Of a stretch of 64,000 nt of DNA, positions 16,627 to 24,899 are shown one piece after another. The notes under the pieces are model-generated. The model had not been told where the DNA came from. It did not search any database and was given only the letters and a program-made list of their open reading frames with translations. The translations under genes and the position numbers were made by a program. Position 1 is the first letter of the stretch. Every line of letters starts with the position of its first letter. Origin of the DNA: Arthrobacter gengyunqii (GTDB lineage: Bacteria > Actinomycetota > Actinomycetes > Actinomycetales > Micrococcaceae); assembly GCF_023022985.1 (NCBI RefSeq), contig NZ_CP095461.1, positions 2,418,001 through 2,482,000 on the forward strand. The letters are read 5' to 3'.

Positions 16627-17838
16627 CTAGCTCAGCAGCGCGTCCACAAAGCCGTCGGCTTCGAACGGCGCCAGGTCATCGGCGCCTTCACCCAGGCCGA
16701 TGAGTTTCACGGGTACGCCCAGGGTGCGCTGGATGGCGACGACGATGCCGCCCTTGGCGGTGCCGTCCAGCTTGGTCAGGACAATGCCGGTGATATTGAC
16801 GACCTCAGAGAAGACCTTGGCCTGCATCAGGCCGTTCTGGCCCGTGGTGGCGTCCAGGACCAGGAGGACCTCGTCCACCTCGGCCTGCTTTTCAATGACG
16901 CGCTTGACCTTGCCGAGCTCGTCCATCAGGCCAACCTTGTTCTGCAGGCGGCCGGCGGTGTCGATCAGCACCACGTCCACCTCGCCGTCGATGCCGGCTT
17001 TCACTGCTTCGAAGGCAACGGAGGCGGGATCGGCACCGTCGATCTCGGAACGCACGGTGGGAACGCCCACCCGCTGTCCCCAGGTCGCCAGCTGTTCCGC
17101 GGCGGCGGCACGGAACGTGTCCGCAGCACCCAGCAGCACGTCCTTGTCCTCGGCCACCAGCACGCGGGCCAGCTTGCCCACCGTGGTGGTCTTGCCGACG
17201 CCGTTCACGCCCACCACCATGACGACGGCGGGCTTGTCCGCATGCCGGGTGACGGCCAGGGAACGGTCCATGGTCGGATCCACGATCTTGATGAGCTCCT
17301 CGCGGAGCATCTGGTGGACTTCCTGGGGGTCGCGGCTGCCGGAAATCTTTACCCGCTCGCGCAGGGCATCGACCAGTTCCATGGTCGGTTCGGTGCCGAG
17401 GTCCGCCAGCAGCAGCGTCTCCTCGATCTCGTCCCAGACATCCTCGTCAATCTTGTCGCTGGACAGCAGCGCCAGCAGCGCCTTGCCCAGGGCATTGTTG
17501 GACTTGGACAGGCGGGCGCGCAGGCGGGCCAGTCGGCCCTGCACCGGATCGGGGGTTTCCAGCGACGGTGCCTCGGGGGCGGGTGCCGCTTCCTCCAGAT
17601 CGCGCAGGTCATCGGGCACGACGACGTCGGTCTCCGCCGGGGGCGCATCCAGGACGTCGGTGCCGGCAGCGTGCGCACCGGTTCCGGTCACGGGATCATT
17701 GGCGTCACGGGTGGTGGGATACATCCCCTTGGGGGTTCGGCGGGTCCGTACCAGCAGAGCTGCCACGGAGCCGACGACGGCAAGGGCGATGACCACATAG
17801 ATCACAATCGCAAGAGTCTCATTCACGCTCTTTAGCAT
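16627..17838 (-). CDS. ftsY: Signal recognition particle receptor FtsY
   Basis: An SRP-receptor GTPase of about 403 aa. An N-terminal membrane helix (ETLAIVIYVVIALAVVGSVA) is followed by an acidic/Ala-Pro linker, then the N domain and G domain. The G domain has GVNGVGKTTTVGKLA, GAADTFRAAAAEQL, IDTAGRLQNK, LDATTGQNG and TKLDGTAKGG. It receives ribosome-SRP complexes from Ffh at the membrane. The start is uncertain: the ATG at 17838 gives MLKSVNETL and a GTG at 17826 gives MNETL, and neither has a good ribosome-binding site. It ends facing the glycosidase terminator. smc lies further upstream, as is usual in actinobacteria. Confidence 0.93.
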   Translation of the reverse strand: MLKSVNETLAIVIYVVIALAVVGSVAALLVRTRRTPKGMYPTTRDANDPVTGTGAHAAGTDVLDAPPAETDVVVPDDLRDLEEAAPAPEAPSLETPDPVQGRLARLRARLSKSNNALGKALLALLSSDKIDEDVWDEIEETLLLADLGTEPTMELVDALRERVKISGSRDPQEVHQMLREELIKIVDPTMDRSLAVTRHADKPAVVMVVGVNGVGKTTTVGKLARVLVAEDKDVLLGAADTFRAAAAEQLATWGQRVGVPTVRSEIDGADPASVAFEAVKAGIDGEVDVVLIDTAGRLQNKVGLMDELGKVKRVIEKQAEVDEVLLVLDATTGQNGLMQAKVFSEVVNITGIVLTKLDGTAKGGIVVAIQRTLGVPVKLIGLGEGADDLAPFEADGFVDALLS

Positions 17839-17959
17839 GTCACACCGGTGTGTTTCCGGGCACCCGTGCACCGGTGTGCGCAAGCGCACGGCCGGTCCCT
17901 CCATCGTCCGCCCCGACACGCATTCGGGAGGCGAGAGTGTCTGAGAGAATCAGAGCATC

Positions 17960-19237
17960 ATGGTCCGACCTCCCCGTCTCGCGATTCCGCGGGAAATCAA
18001 AGTCCTCATTGCCGCTGCGTTTGTCATCGCCCTCGGTTTCGGCCTCGTGGCCCCGGTGCTGCCGCAGTTCGCCCAGAGTTTCAACGTGGGTGTTGCCGCG
18101 TCCTCGGTCATCGTCAGCGCGTTTGCCTTCACCCGGCTGATCTTCGCCCCGGCCGGCGGAGCGCTGCTGGAGAAGTTCGGCGAGCGCCCGGTCTACATAG
18201 CGGGGCTGCTCATTGTTGCCGCCTCCACTGCAGCCTGCGCCTTCGCTGAAAGTTACTGGCAGCTGCTGGTCTTCCGCGGCCTGGGCGGCATCGGCTCCAC
18301 CATGTTCACCATCTCGGCCATGGCGCTGATCATCCGGCTGGCCAAACCCGCGGTCCGCGGCCGGGTATCCGGCGCCTATGCCTCGTCCTTCCTGCTCGGC
18401 AACATCCTCGGCCCCCTCGCGGGCGGGCTGCTGGCCGGATTCGGGCTGCGCGTGCCCTTCCTGGTCTACGCGGGGGCGCTGGTGGTGGCCTCCGCCGTCG
18501 TCGCCTTCCAGCTCAAGGACGCCCGGCTGGCCAGCGGCGCGCCCAAGCCCGCCGCCCGGCCGGTCCTGACGGTCCGCGAAGCGCTGGGTGATTCCGCCTA
18601 CCGTGCCGCGCTGGCCTCCAGCTTCGCCAACGGCTGGTCCTCGTTTGGGGTCCGCAACTCGCTCCTGCCATTGTTCGCTGCAGCAGCTCTGTCCGCCGGC
18701 CCGGAAATTGCCGGCATCTCGCTGACCGCGTTCGCCGCCGGCACCGCCGTCGTCCTGACCTTCTCCGGCCGCCTCGCCGACGGCTGGGGCCGCCGGCCGC
18801 TTGTGCTCACCGGCCTGGCGGTGAACGCCGCGGCCACCGCCGCCATCGGCTTCAGCACCAGCGTCCCCATGTTCCTGGTGGTTTCCGCCATCGCCGGCAT
18901 GGGCACCGGGCTGCTGAACCCGGCGCAGCAGGCCGCCGTCGGCGATGTGGTGGGCAACGACCGCAGCGGCGGAAAAGTGCTGGCCACGTTCCAGATGGCC
19001 AGCGACAGCGGCGCCATTGTGGGTCCCATCCTGGCCGGGCTGCTCGCCGACTCGCTGGGCTTCAACTGGGCGTTCGGGGTGACCGGGGCGATTGTGGTCA
19101 TGGCGTGCTTCGCCTGGATCGGTGCCCGCGAGACCCTGCAAACCGAAGCGGAATCCACTGTCCCTCCGGCTGCTCCGGAGCCCGGTGCGGGGCCGGACGC
19201 CTCAGCAGGGCCGGGCGGCACTACGATCAAGGAATGA
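17960..19237 (+). CDS. MFS transporter
   Basis: A 425-aa major facilitator with about twelve membrane helices. The first reads EIKVLIAAAFVIALGFGLVA. The loop 2-3 motif is EKFGERPVYIAGLL (G-x-x-x-E/D-R-P form), and the equivalent in the second half is GRLADGWGRRPLVLTG. The motif VFRGLGGIGSTMFTISAMAL is typical of drug/H+ antiporters with twelve helices. A Pro/Ala-rich cytoplasmic tail ends the protein. Its stop overlaps the next gene as ATGA (19234-19237), so the two are coupled. Substrate unknown. Confidence 0.88.
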   Translation: MVRPPRLAIPREIKVLIAAAFVIALGFGLVAPVLPQFAQSFNVGVAASSVIVSAFAFTRLIFAPAGGALLEKFGERPVYIAGLLIVAASTAACAFAESYWQLLVFRGLGGIGSTMFTISAMALIIRLAKPAVRGRVSGAYASSFLLGNILGPLAGGLLAGFGLRVPFLVYAGALVVASAVVAFQLKDARLASGAPKPAARPVLTVREALGDSAYRAALASSFANGWSSFGVRNSLLPLFAAAALSAGPEIAGISLTAFAAGTAVVLTFSGRLADGWGRRPLVLTGLAVNAAATAAIGFSTSVPMFLVVSAIAGMGTGLLNPAQQAAVGDVVGNDRSGGKVLATFQMASDSGAIVGPILAGLLADSLGFNWAFGVTGAIVVMACFAWIGARETLQTEAESTVPPAAPEPGAGPDASAGPGGTTIKE

Positions 19238-19965
19238 AGCCTTTCCTCCTGCTGGCCTCCCGGGCCGAAGACGATGCCGCCACCGAAGAATATGAGGCGT
19301 TCCTCCGCTTCGGAAACCTGGAACCTGACCAGCTGCAGCGGATCCGGCTCGAGGCCGGTCCCCTGCAGCACCTCGATCTGGACGACTACAGCGGGATCAT
19401 CGTCAGCGGCAGTCCGTTCAACGCCAGTGATCCGGACAGCTCCAAGTCGGAGCTGCAGCTGCGGGTCGAGAGTGAGCTGGGAGCGCTGCTGGACGACGTC
19501 GTCGAGCGCGATTTCCCCTTCCTGGGCGCCTGCTACGGAGTAGGCACCCTCGGCCGCCACCAGGGCGGGACCGTGGACCGGCAATTCGGGGAAGCGATCG
19601 GCGCCGTGGACATCAAGCTCACGGCCGACGGCCGGCAGGACCCGCTGCTCGACGGCGTGCCGGATTCCTTCACCGCCTTTGTGGGGCACCGCGAGGCCAT
19701 CTCCGTGCTGCCGCCCAACGCGGTGAACCTTGCCGGTTCCTCCTCCTGCCCGGTGCAGATGTTCCGGATCAAGGAGAACCTCTACGCCACGCAGTTCCAT
19801 CCCGAGCTGGACGTTCCGGGCCTGCTGACCCGCATCACCGTGTATCGGCATGCCGGTTACTTCCCGCCGGAGGAGGCCGACACCGTCAAGGCGTCCGTAC
19901 GCGACGCAGACGTCAGTGTGCCGCCGCTGATCCTGGGCAACTTCGTGCGGCGCTACGCCCGGTAA
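19234..19965 (+). CDS. Class I glutamine amidotransferase-like protein
   Basis: The 243-aa protein has the Cys-His-Glu triad of class I amidotransferases: Cys100 in FLGACYGVGTLG, His189 and Glu191 in ATQFHPELD. The strand SGIIVSGSPFNASDP is the expected oxyanion region. Such free-standing GuaA-N-like proteins often release ammonia from glutamine or hydrolyse gamma-glutamyl bonds. No synthetase partner lies next to it. It overlaps the MFS gene by 4 bp, so its role may be tied to export or detoxification of a small molecule, which is inference. Confidence 0.85.
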   Translation: MKPFLLLASRAEDDAATEEYEAFLRFGNLEPDQLQRIRLEAGPLQHLDLDDYSGIIVSGSPFNASDPDSSKSELQLRVESELGALLDDVVERDFPFLGACYGVGTLGRHQGGTVDRQFGEAIGAVDIKLTADGRQDPLLDGVPDSFTAFVGHREAISVLPPNAVNLAGSSSCPVQMFRIKENLYATQFHPELDVPGLLTRITVYRHAGYFPPEEADTVKASVRDADVSVPPLILGNFVRRYAR

Positions 19966-19998
19966 CGGGCCGGCCGAGTGTCGCCGGCAGCCCAGTCG

Positions 19999-22900
19999 CT
20001 ACCCGCGGACCTTGTCCTTATCCAGCCGCTGGCTGATCACGGTGGAGACGCCGTCGCCCTGCATGGTCACCCCGTACAGCGCGTCAGCCACTTCCATCGT
20101 CCGCTTCTGGTGGGTGATGATGATCAGCTGGCTGGACTCCTTCAGCTCCTCGAAGATGGTGATCAGCCGGCTCAGGTTGGTGTCGTCCAGGGCAGCCTCC
20201 ACCTCGTCCATGACGTAGAACGGCGAGGGCCGCGCCTTGAAGATCGCCACCAGCAGGGCCACCGCGGTCAGGGACCGCTCTCCGCCGGACAGCAGTGACA
20301 GCCGTTTGATCTTCTTGCCGGCGGGCCGGGCCTGGATCTCGATGCCGGTGGTGAGCATGTCACTCGGATCGGTCAGGACCAGCCGGCCCTCGCCGCCCGG
20401 AAAGAGGGTGGCGAACACGCGTTCAAACTGTTCGGCCGTGTCCCGGTAGGCCGCGGTGAAGACTTCTTCCACCTTGCGGTCCACGTCCTTGATGATGTCC
20501 AGCAGATCGCGGCGGGTGGCCTTCAGATCCTCCAGCTGTGTGCTGAGGAACGTGTGCCGTTCCTCCAGTGCGGCGAACTCTTCCAGCGCCAGCGGATTGA
20601 CCCGGCCAAGTGCGGCAAGATCGCGTTCGGCCTGCTTCAGCCGCTTTTCCTGTGCTGCCCGGTTGTAGGGAACACCGGTGGTGAGCGGATTTCCGTCCTC
20701 ATCCACGGGCGTGTGCAGGGCTGCCCATTTGTCGCCGGAGGATGCCGCTGGATCCGCCTCCACCGGTACCGGAACCGGCTGGTCCGGGCCGAACTCCGCC
20801 ACCAGGTGCTCCGGCGTCATGCCCAGCTCTTCGATGGCGCGGGTCTCCAGCGCCTCCACGCGCAGCTGCTGCTGGGCGCGGGCCAGTTCATCGCGGTGCA
20901 CCGAATCGGTAAGCCCGGCCACCTCGGCGGCGGCATTCGCTGCAGCTGTGCGGACAACCGCCAGTTCCTCATCCCAGGCGGTGCGCACCGCCTCAGCGGA
21001 GTCCCGTTCAGCCGCTGCCGCTTCCAGCGACACGTCCAGGAACCGCAGTGCCGAGCCTGCAGCTTCCGCCACTGCGGCTGCCTTTGCCGCCTGCAGTGCA
21101 CGACGGCGTGCGCGCACCTCTGCGGCGGCGCGGGCCCGGCGTTCGCTTTCCGCCGCGCGTTCCAGGCCGGCCGCCCGTCCGGCCACCGCCTTGTGCTGCT
21201 CCTCGGCGGAGCGCAGGGCCAGTCGGGCGTCGGTTTCGGCCCGGCGGGCGGCGGCAGCGGCGAGCGCCAGCGCCTCGCGCTGTTCCGTGGACGGTTCGGC
21301 TTCCGCCGGTGCGTCACTCGCGGCAGCCAGGCGTGCCGCTGCCGCCGCCAGGGCTTCCTGTTCGGCAGCAAGATTCGTTTCCGCGGCTGAGACCAGCTGT
21401 TTCAGCCGTTCGGATTCACCGACGGCCGAACGCAGGGCCGAACCGAGGGTGCCGAGCCGTTCGGCGACGGCGGCCAGGCGGGCATCGGAGTCGTGCAGTG
21501 CTGCCAAAGCGTCATCGGTGCGCTGCTGAGCGGCGTTTCGGCGGGCAATGGCTCCGGAAAGGGCGAAGCCCGCTTGTTCGGACCGGGCGGCGGCAGCCCG
21601 GATCCGTGCCTCGGTTTCCTCCACTGCGGCCTGCAGCTCAAGCAGCCCCGGCGCTGAGGCCGATCCCCCGCGTCCGGAAAACACGGAGAGCACTTCTCCA
21701 TCGGCGGTCACGGCGGTCAGTTCCGGATGTTCCACCAGCAGCTCGGCCGCGTCGGACAGGGACGCCACAATGACGGTGTCCGCCAGCAGCCGGCCCAGAG
21801 CGGGACGCAGCTCCGCCGGAGCGTCAACGGCATCCAAGGCCCAGACCGCTCCTTCAACGGCTACCCGCCGGCCGGAAGGTGCTCCGCCGTCGGCAGCCGG
21901 CTTCCCCAAACCTGTGTCCCCGGCACTGGCATCCACCGCCGACCGGGACGCCAGCACCAGGTCCACCTGCCCGCCGTCGGCTTCCTTGAGATGCGTCAGG
22001 GCGCGGACCGCAGCTGCAGTGTCCGCCACCGCCACCGCGGACGCCGCGGAGCCCAGGGCCGCAGTGACGGCCCGTTCGCAGCCGGCCCGGACGGTGAGCT
22101 GCGACGCGAGCGGCGCCAGCACGCCCTCCACTCCGGCGTCCAGCAGCACGGCGGAACCGTCCCGGCGGTCCAGCCCCACCCGCAGGGCGTCGCGGCGGGC
22201 GGTCAGGGTTTCCCGTTCCCGGTCCGCCTCCTGTTTGGTGCGGCGCAGCTCCTCCAGCGCGGCAACCGCTTCGTCGAGGTCGGCCACGGCGTCCTCGTAC
22301 TCTGCGTCCAGTCCTTCTTCGCTTTCCTCGGCGCCGGCCGCGGAGTTCTCCAGCGCGGTGAATTCCTGCTGCGCCTGCCGGCGGCGTTCCTCCCCGGCAC
22401 TGATGGACGCACGCAGCCGGCCCAGTTCCGCCTCGGCTGCATCCACCCGGGATCGGGCCGAGCCCACGGCTCCGGCAATCCGGGCCAGGCCTTCGCGGCG
22501 GTCAGCTGCGGCCCGCAGCACGGCGGCCAGGCGCCGCTCTTCGGCGGCGGCGTCTTCCTCGGCTGCGGCTCGGACTTCCTCGGCGTCCTCGAGGGCGCCA
22601 CGGCGTTCCTCGATCGCCTGTTTCAGGGACTCCGCTTCGGCTCGGACCCGTTCGGCCTGAGCCTGCAACCGCTCCGGGTCCTGTCCGAAGTCTTCCCGCT
22701 GGTCCGAAGATCCCAGCAGCCGGCGGCGCTCCTGCGCCAAGGCGATCAGGGACAGGTACCGTTCCCGCTGGGCGGACAGGGCGTACCAGGTGTCCCGGGC
22801 AGCGTTGACCTGCGGGGTGGCCTGCGCGGCCAGAGTTTCCAGCTCAGCCTGGCGGGCACGGGCAGCGGCCAGCACGGCGGCCGCTTTGTCGCGGCGGGCC

Positions 22901-23655
22901 AGCAACTCGGCTTCCTCGGCCGCGTCACGGGCCAGGGTGCCGTTCAGGGTCACCAGGTCATCGGCCAGCAGCCGGGCTCGGGCGTCGCGGGCATCCTGCT
23001 GCACGGTGCGGGCCCGGCGGGCGACGGCGGCCTGCTTGCCCAGCGGTCCCAGCTGGCGGCGCAGCTCCGAGGTCAGGTCCGTCAGCCGGGCAAGGTTCGC
23101 CTGCATGGCTTCCAACTTGCGCACGGTTTTTTCCCGCCGGCGGCGGTGCTTGAGGATGCCGGCAGCCTCCTCGATGAACCCACGGCGTTCATCCGCCCCG
23201 GCATGCAGGATACGGTCCAGCTGACCCTGGCCGACTATGACATGCATCTCACGGCCCAGACCGGAATCGGACAGCAGCTCCTGGATGTCCAGCAGCCGGG
23301 CGGGGGCGCCGTTGATGGCGTATTCGGAGCCGCCGGACCGGAACAGGGTCCGGGAAATGGTGACTTCGGAGTATTCGATCGGCAGGGCGCCGTCGGCATT
23401 GTCGATCGTCAGGGACACCTGGGCGCGGCCCAGCGCCGGTCGTCCGCTGGTGCCGGCAAAAATAACGTCTTCCATCTTTCCGCCGCGCAGGGTCTTGGCT
23501 CCCTGCTCCCCCATCACCCAGGCCAGGGCGTCCACCACATTGGACTTTCCGGAGCCGTTGGGCCCCACCACGGCGGTGACTCCGGGTTCAAACTCGAAGG
23601 TGGTGGCTGATGCGAAGGACTTAAATCCACGCATGGTCAGCGTCTTCAAATGCAC
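19999..23655 (-). CDS. smc: Chromosome segregation protein SMC
   Basis: A structural-maintenance-of-chromosomes ATPase of about 1218 aa. The head begins MHLKTLTMRGFKSFASATTF with Walker A VVGPNGSGKSNVVDAL. Two long Ala/Glu/Arg-rich coiled coils flank the hinge (around residues 510-660, containing LLDAGVEGVLAPLASQLTV). The C-terminal head has signature LSGGERSLTAVALLVA and Walker B FYVMDEVEAALDD. With ScpA and ScpB it organises newly replicated DNA. The GTG at 23655 is preferred because it yields the conserved MHLK start; a TTG at 23664 is the longer option. It lies divergent from oleA and 33 bp from the convergent amidotransferase gene. Confidence 0.95.
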   Translation of the reverse strand: MHLKTLTMRGFKSFASATTFEFEPGVTAVVGPNGSGKSNVVDALAWVMGEQGAKTLRGGKMEDVIFAGTSGRPALGRAQVSLTIDNADGALPIEYSEVTISRTLFRSGGSEYAINGAPARLLDIQELLSDSGLGREMHVIVGQGQLDRILHAGADERRGFIEEAAGILKHRRRREKTVRKLEAMQANLARLTDLTSELRRQLGPLGKQAAVARRARTVQQDARDARARLLADDLVTLNGTLARDAAEEAELLARRDKAAAVLAAARARQAELETLAAQATPQVNAARDTWYALSAQRERYLSLIALAQERRRLLGSSDQREDFGQDPERLQAQAERVRAEAESLKQAIEERRGALEDAEEVRAAAEEDAAAEERRLAAVLRAAADRREGLARIAGAVGSARSRVDAAEAELGRLRASISAGEERRRQAQQEFTALENSAAGAEESEEGLDAEYEDAVADLDEAVAALEELRRTKQEADRERETLTARRDALRVGLDRRDGSAVLLDAGVEGVLAPLASQLTVRAGCERAVTAALGSAASAVAVADTAAAVRALTHLKEADGGQVDLVLASRSAVDASAGDTGLGKPAADGGAPSGRRVAVEGAVWALDAVDAPAELRPALGRLLADTVIVASLSDAAELLVEHPELTAVTADGEVLSVFSGRGGSASAPGLLELQAAVEETEARIRAAAARSEQAGFALSGAIARRNAAQQRTDDALAALHDSDARLAAVAERLGTLGSALRSAVGESERLKQLVSAAETNLAAEQEALAAAAARLAAASDAPAEAEPSTEQREALALAAAAARRAETDARLALRSAEEQHKAVAGRAAGLERAAESERRARAAAEVRARRRALQAAKAAAVAEAAGSALRFLDVSLEAAAAERDSAEAVRTAWDEELAVVRTAAANAAAEVAGLTDSVHRDELARAQQQLRVEALETRAIEELGMTPEHLVAEFGPDQPVPVPVEADPAASSGDKWAALHTPVDEDGNPLTTGVPYNRAAQEKRLKQAERDLAALGRVNPLALEEFAALEERHTFLSTQLEDLKATRRDLLDIIKDVDRKVEEVFTAAYRDTAEQFERVFATLFPGGEGRLVLTDPSDMLTTGIEIQARPAGKKIKRLSLLSGGERSLTAVALLVAIFKARPSPFYVMDEVEAALDDTNLSRLITIFEELKESSQLIIITHQKRTMEVADALYGVTMQGDGVSTVISQRLDKDKVRG

Positions 23656-23795
23656 GGGGGCCAATCTTTCCTGCTGTCGGGTGATTCCCTAAATCTACTT
23701 GGTGCCTGAGACTTATCTGCAGTACTCGCAGAGCGTAATCGCGGCCTGCTCGCCCCTTTGGCCTCACGGGGAACGTAGGATTCTCTAAGGAACAA

Positions 23796-24899
23796 GTGAA
23801 TCAAGACGTGGATGCAGGCTCCCCCCAGCCCGTCAGCGCGATCACTTCAGCAGGAGACAAGGCAGGCATTTTGACCGGGAACTTCAACTTCCAGCACGAA
23901 AACACGGCTCTTCTCAGCGTCACAAGCGTTGAAGCACCGGTGGTTATGACCTCAGCTGAATTCGACGAGCGTCTGGCACCGTCCCTGAAGCGGCTCCGAC
24001 TCTCCAAACGGCTCCTGGAACGGGTGGCCGGCGTGAGTGAAAGGCGCTGGTGGTCCCCCGGGACGGACTTCGACGACGCGGCCATCGAGGCCGGCGCGAA
24101 AGCGATCGCCGAGGCCGGCGTCGAGCCTTCCGAAATCGGGCTGCTCATCAACACTTCGGTGACCCGGCGGAACCTGGAGCCTTCAGTTGCGGTGAAGATC
24201 CACCATCAGCTGGGGCTGCCGTCCTCCGCCCTGAACTTTGACCTGGCCAACGCATGCCTGGGCTTCGTCAACGGCATCACCATGGCCGCGAACATGATTG
24301 AATCCGGGCAGATCAAGTACGCCCTGATCGTGGCCGGCGAAGATGCGCAGGGCACCCAGGAGGCAACGTTCAAGCGCCTGAACAGCCCGGACTCCACCCG
24401 CCAGGATTACCTGCGCGAGTTCGCCACACTCACCCTGGGCTCCGGTGCTGCCGCCGCCGTGATCGGCCGCGCCGATGAGCATCCGGGCTCGCACCGCATC
24501 GTGGGCGGGGTTTCCCGGGCCGGCACGCAGCACCATGAGCTGTGCGTGGGCGGCGTTGACGGCATGTACACCGACACCAAGGGCCTCTTGGACGGCGGCC
24601 TGGAACTCGTGGTGGACGCCTGGAACGAGGCCCACGAGGACAAGGGCTGGGACTGGCGCTCCATGGACCGGTACGTCACCCACCAGGTCTCCAATTCCTA
24701 CACCAACGCCATCATCAAGGCCGTGGACTTGGTTCGGGAACGGGTGCCCATCACGTTCCCGCGCTGGGGCAACGTGGGCCCGGCGTCGCTGCCGATGACC
24801 CTGGCCCAGGAAGCCCGCACGCTGAACCCGGGCGACCGGGTGCTGTGCATGGGGGTGGGCTCGGGCCTGAACACCACCATGATGGAGATTGCGTGGTAG
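23796..24899 (+). CDS. oleA: OleA, acyl-CoA condensing thiolase (KAS III-like)
   Basis: OleA joins two fatty acyl-CoAs head to head, giving a 2-alkyl-3-ketoacid, the first step to long-chain olefins. The thiolase fold shows the nucleophile Cys154 in DLANACLGFVNGITM, His in YVTHQVSNSYTNAI and Asn in RWGNVGPASLPM. The sequence TGNFNFQHENTALLSVTSVE is typical of actinobacterial OleA. The GTG at 23796 has AAGGA close upstream; a TTG at 23871, starting just before TGNFNF and preceded by AAGGCAGG, may be the real start. Its stop overlaps the next gene by 7 bp. Confidence 0.92.
   Translation: MNQDVDAGSPQPVSAITSAGDKAGILTGNFNFQHENTALLSVTSVEAPVVMTSAEFDERLAPSLKRLRLSKRLLERVAGVSERRWWSPGTDFDDAAIEAGAKAIAEAGVEPSEIGLLINTSVTRRNLEPSVAVKIHHQLGLPSSALNFDLANACLGFVNGITMAANMIESGQIKYALIVAGEDAQGTQEATFKRLNSPDSTRQDYLREFATLTLGSGAAAAVIGRADEHPGSHRIVGGVSRAGTQHHELCVGGVDGMYTDTKGLLDGGLELVVDAWNEAHEDKGWDWRSMDRYVTHQVSNSYTNAIIKAVDLVRERVPITFPRWGNVGPASLPMTLAQEARTLNPGDRVLCMGVGSGLNTTMMEIAW

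Noticed and set aside
21727-23610. 627-codon plus-strand frame opposite smc
   Set aside because: Antisense to the SMC coiled coil; low complexity with no ribosome-binding site or domain. Long antisense frames are expected at this GC.
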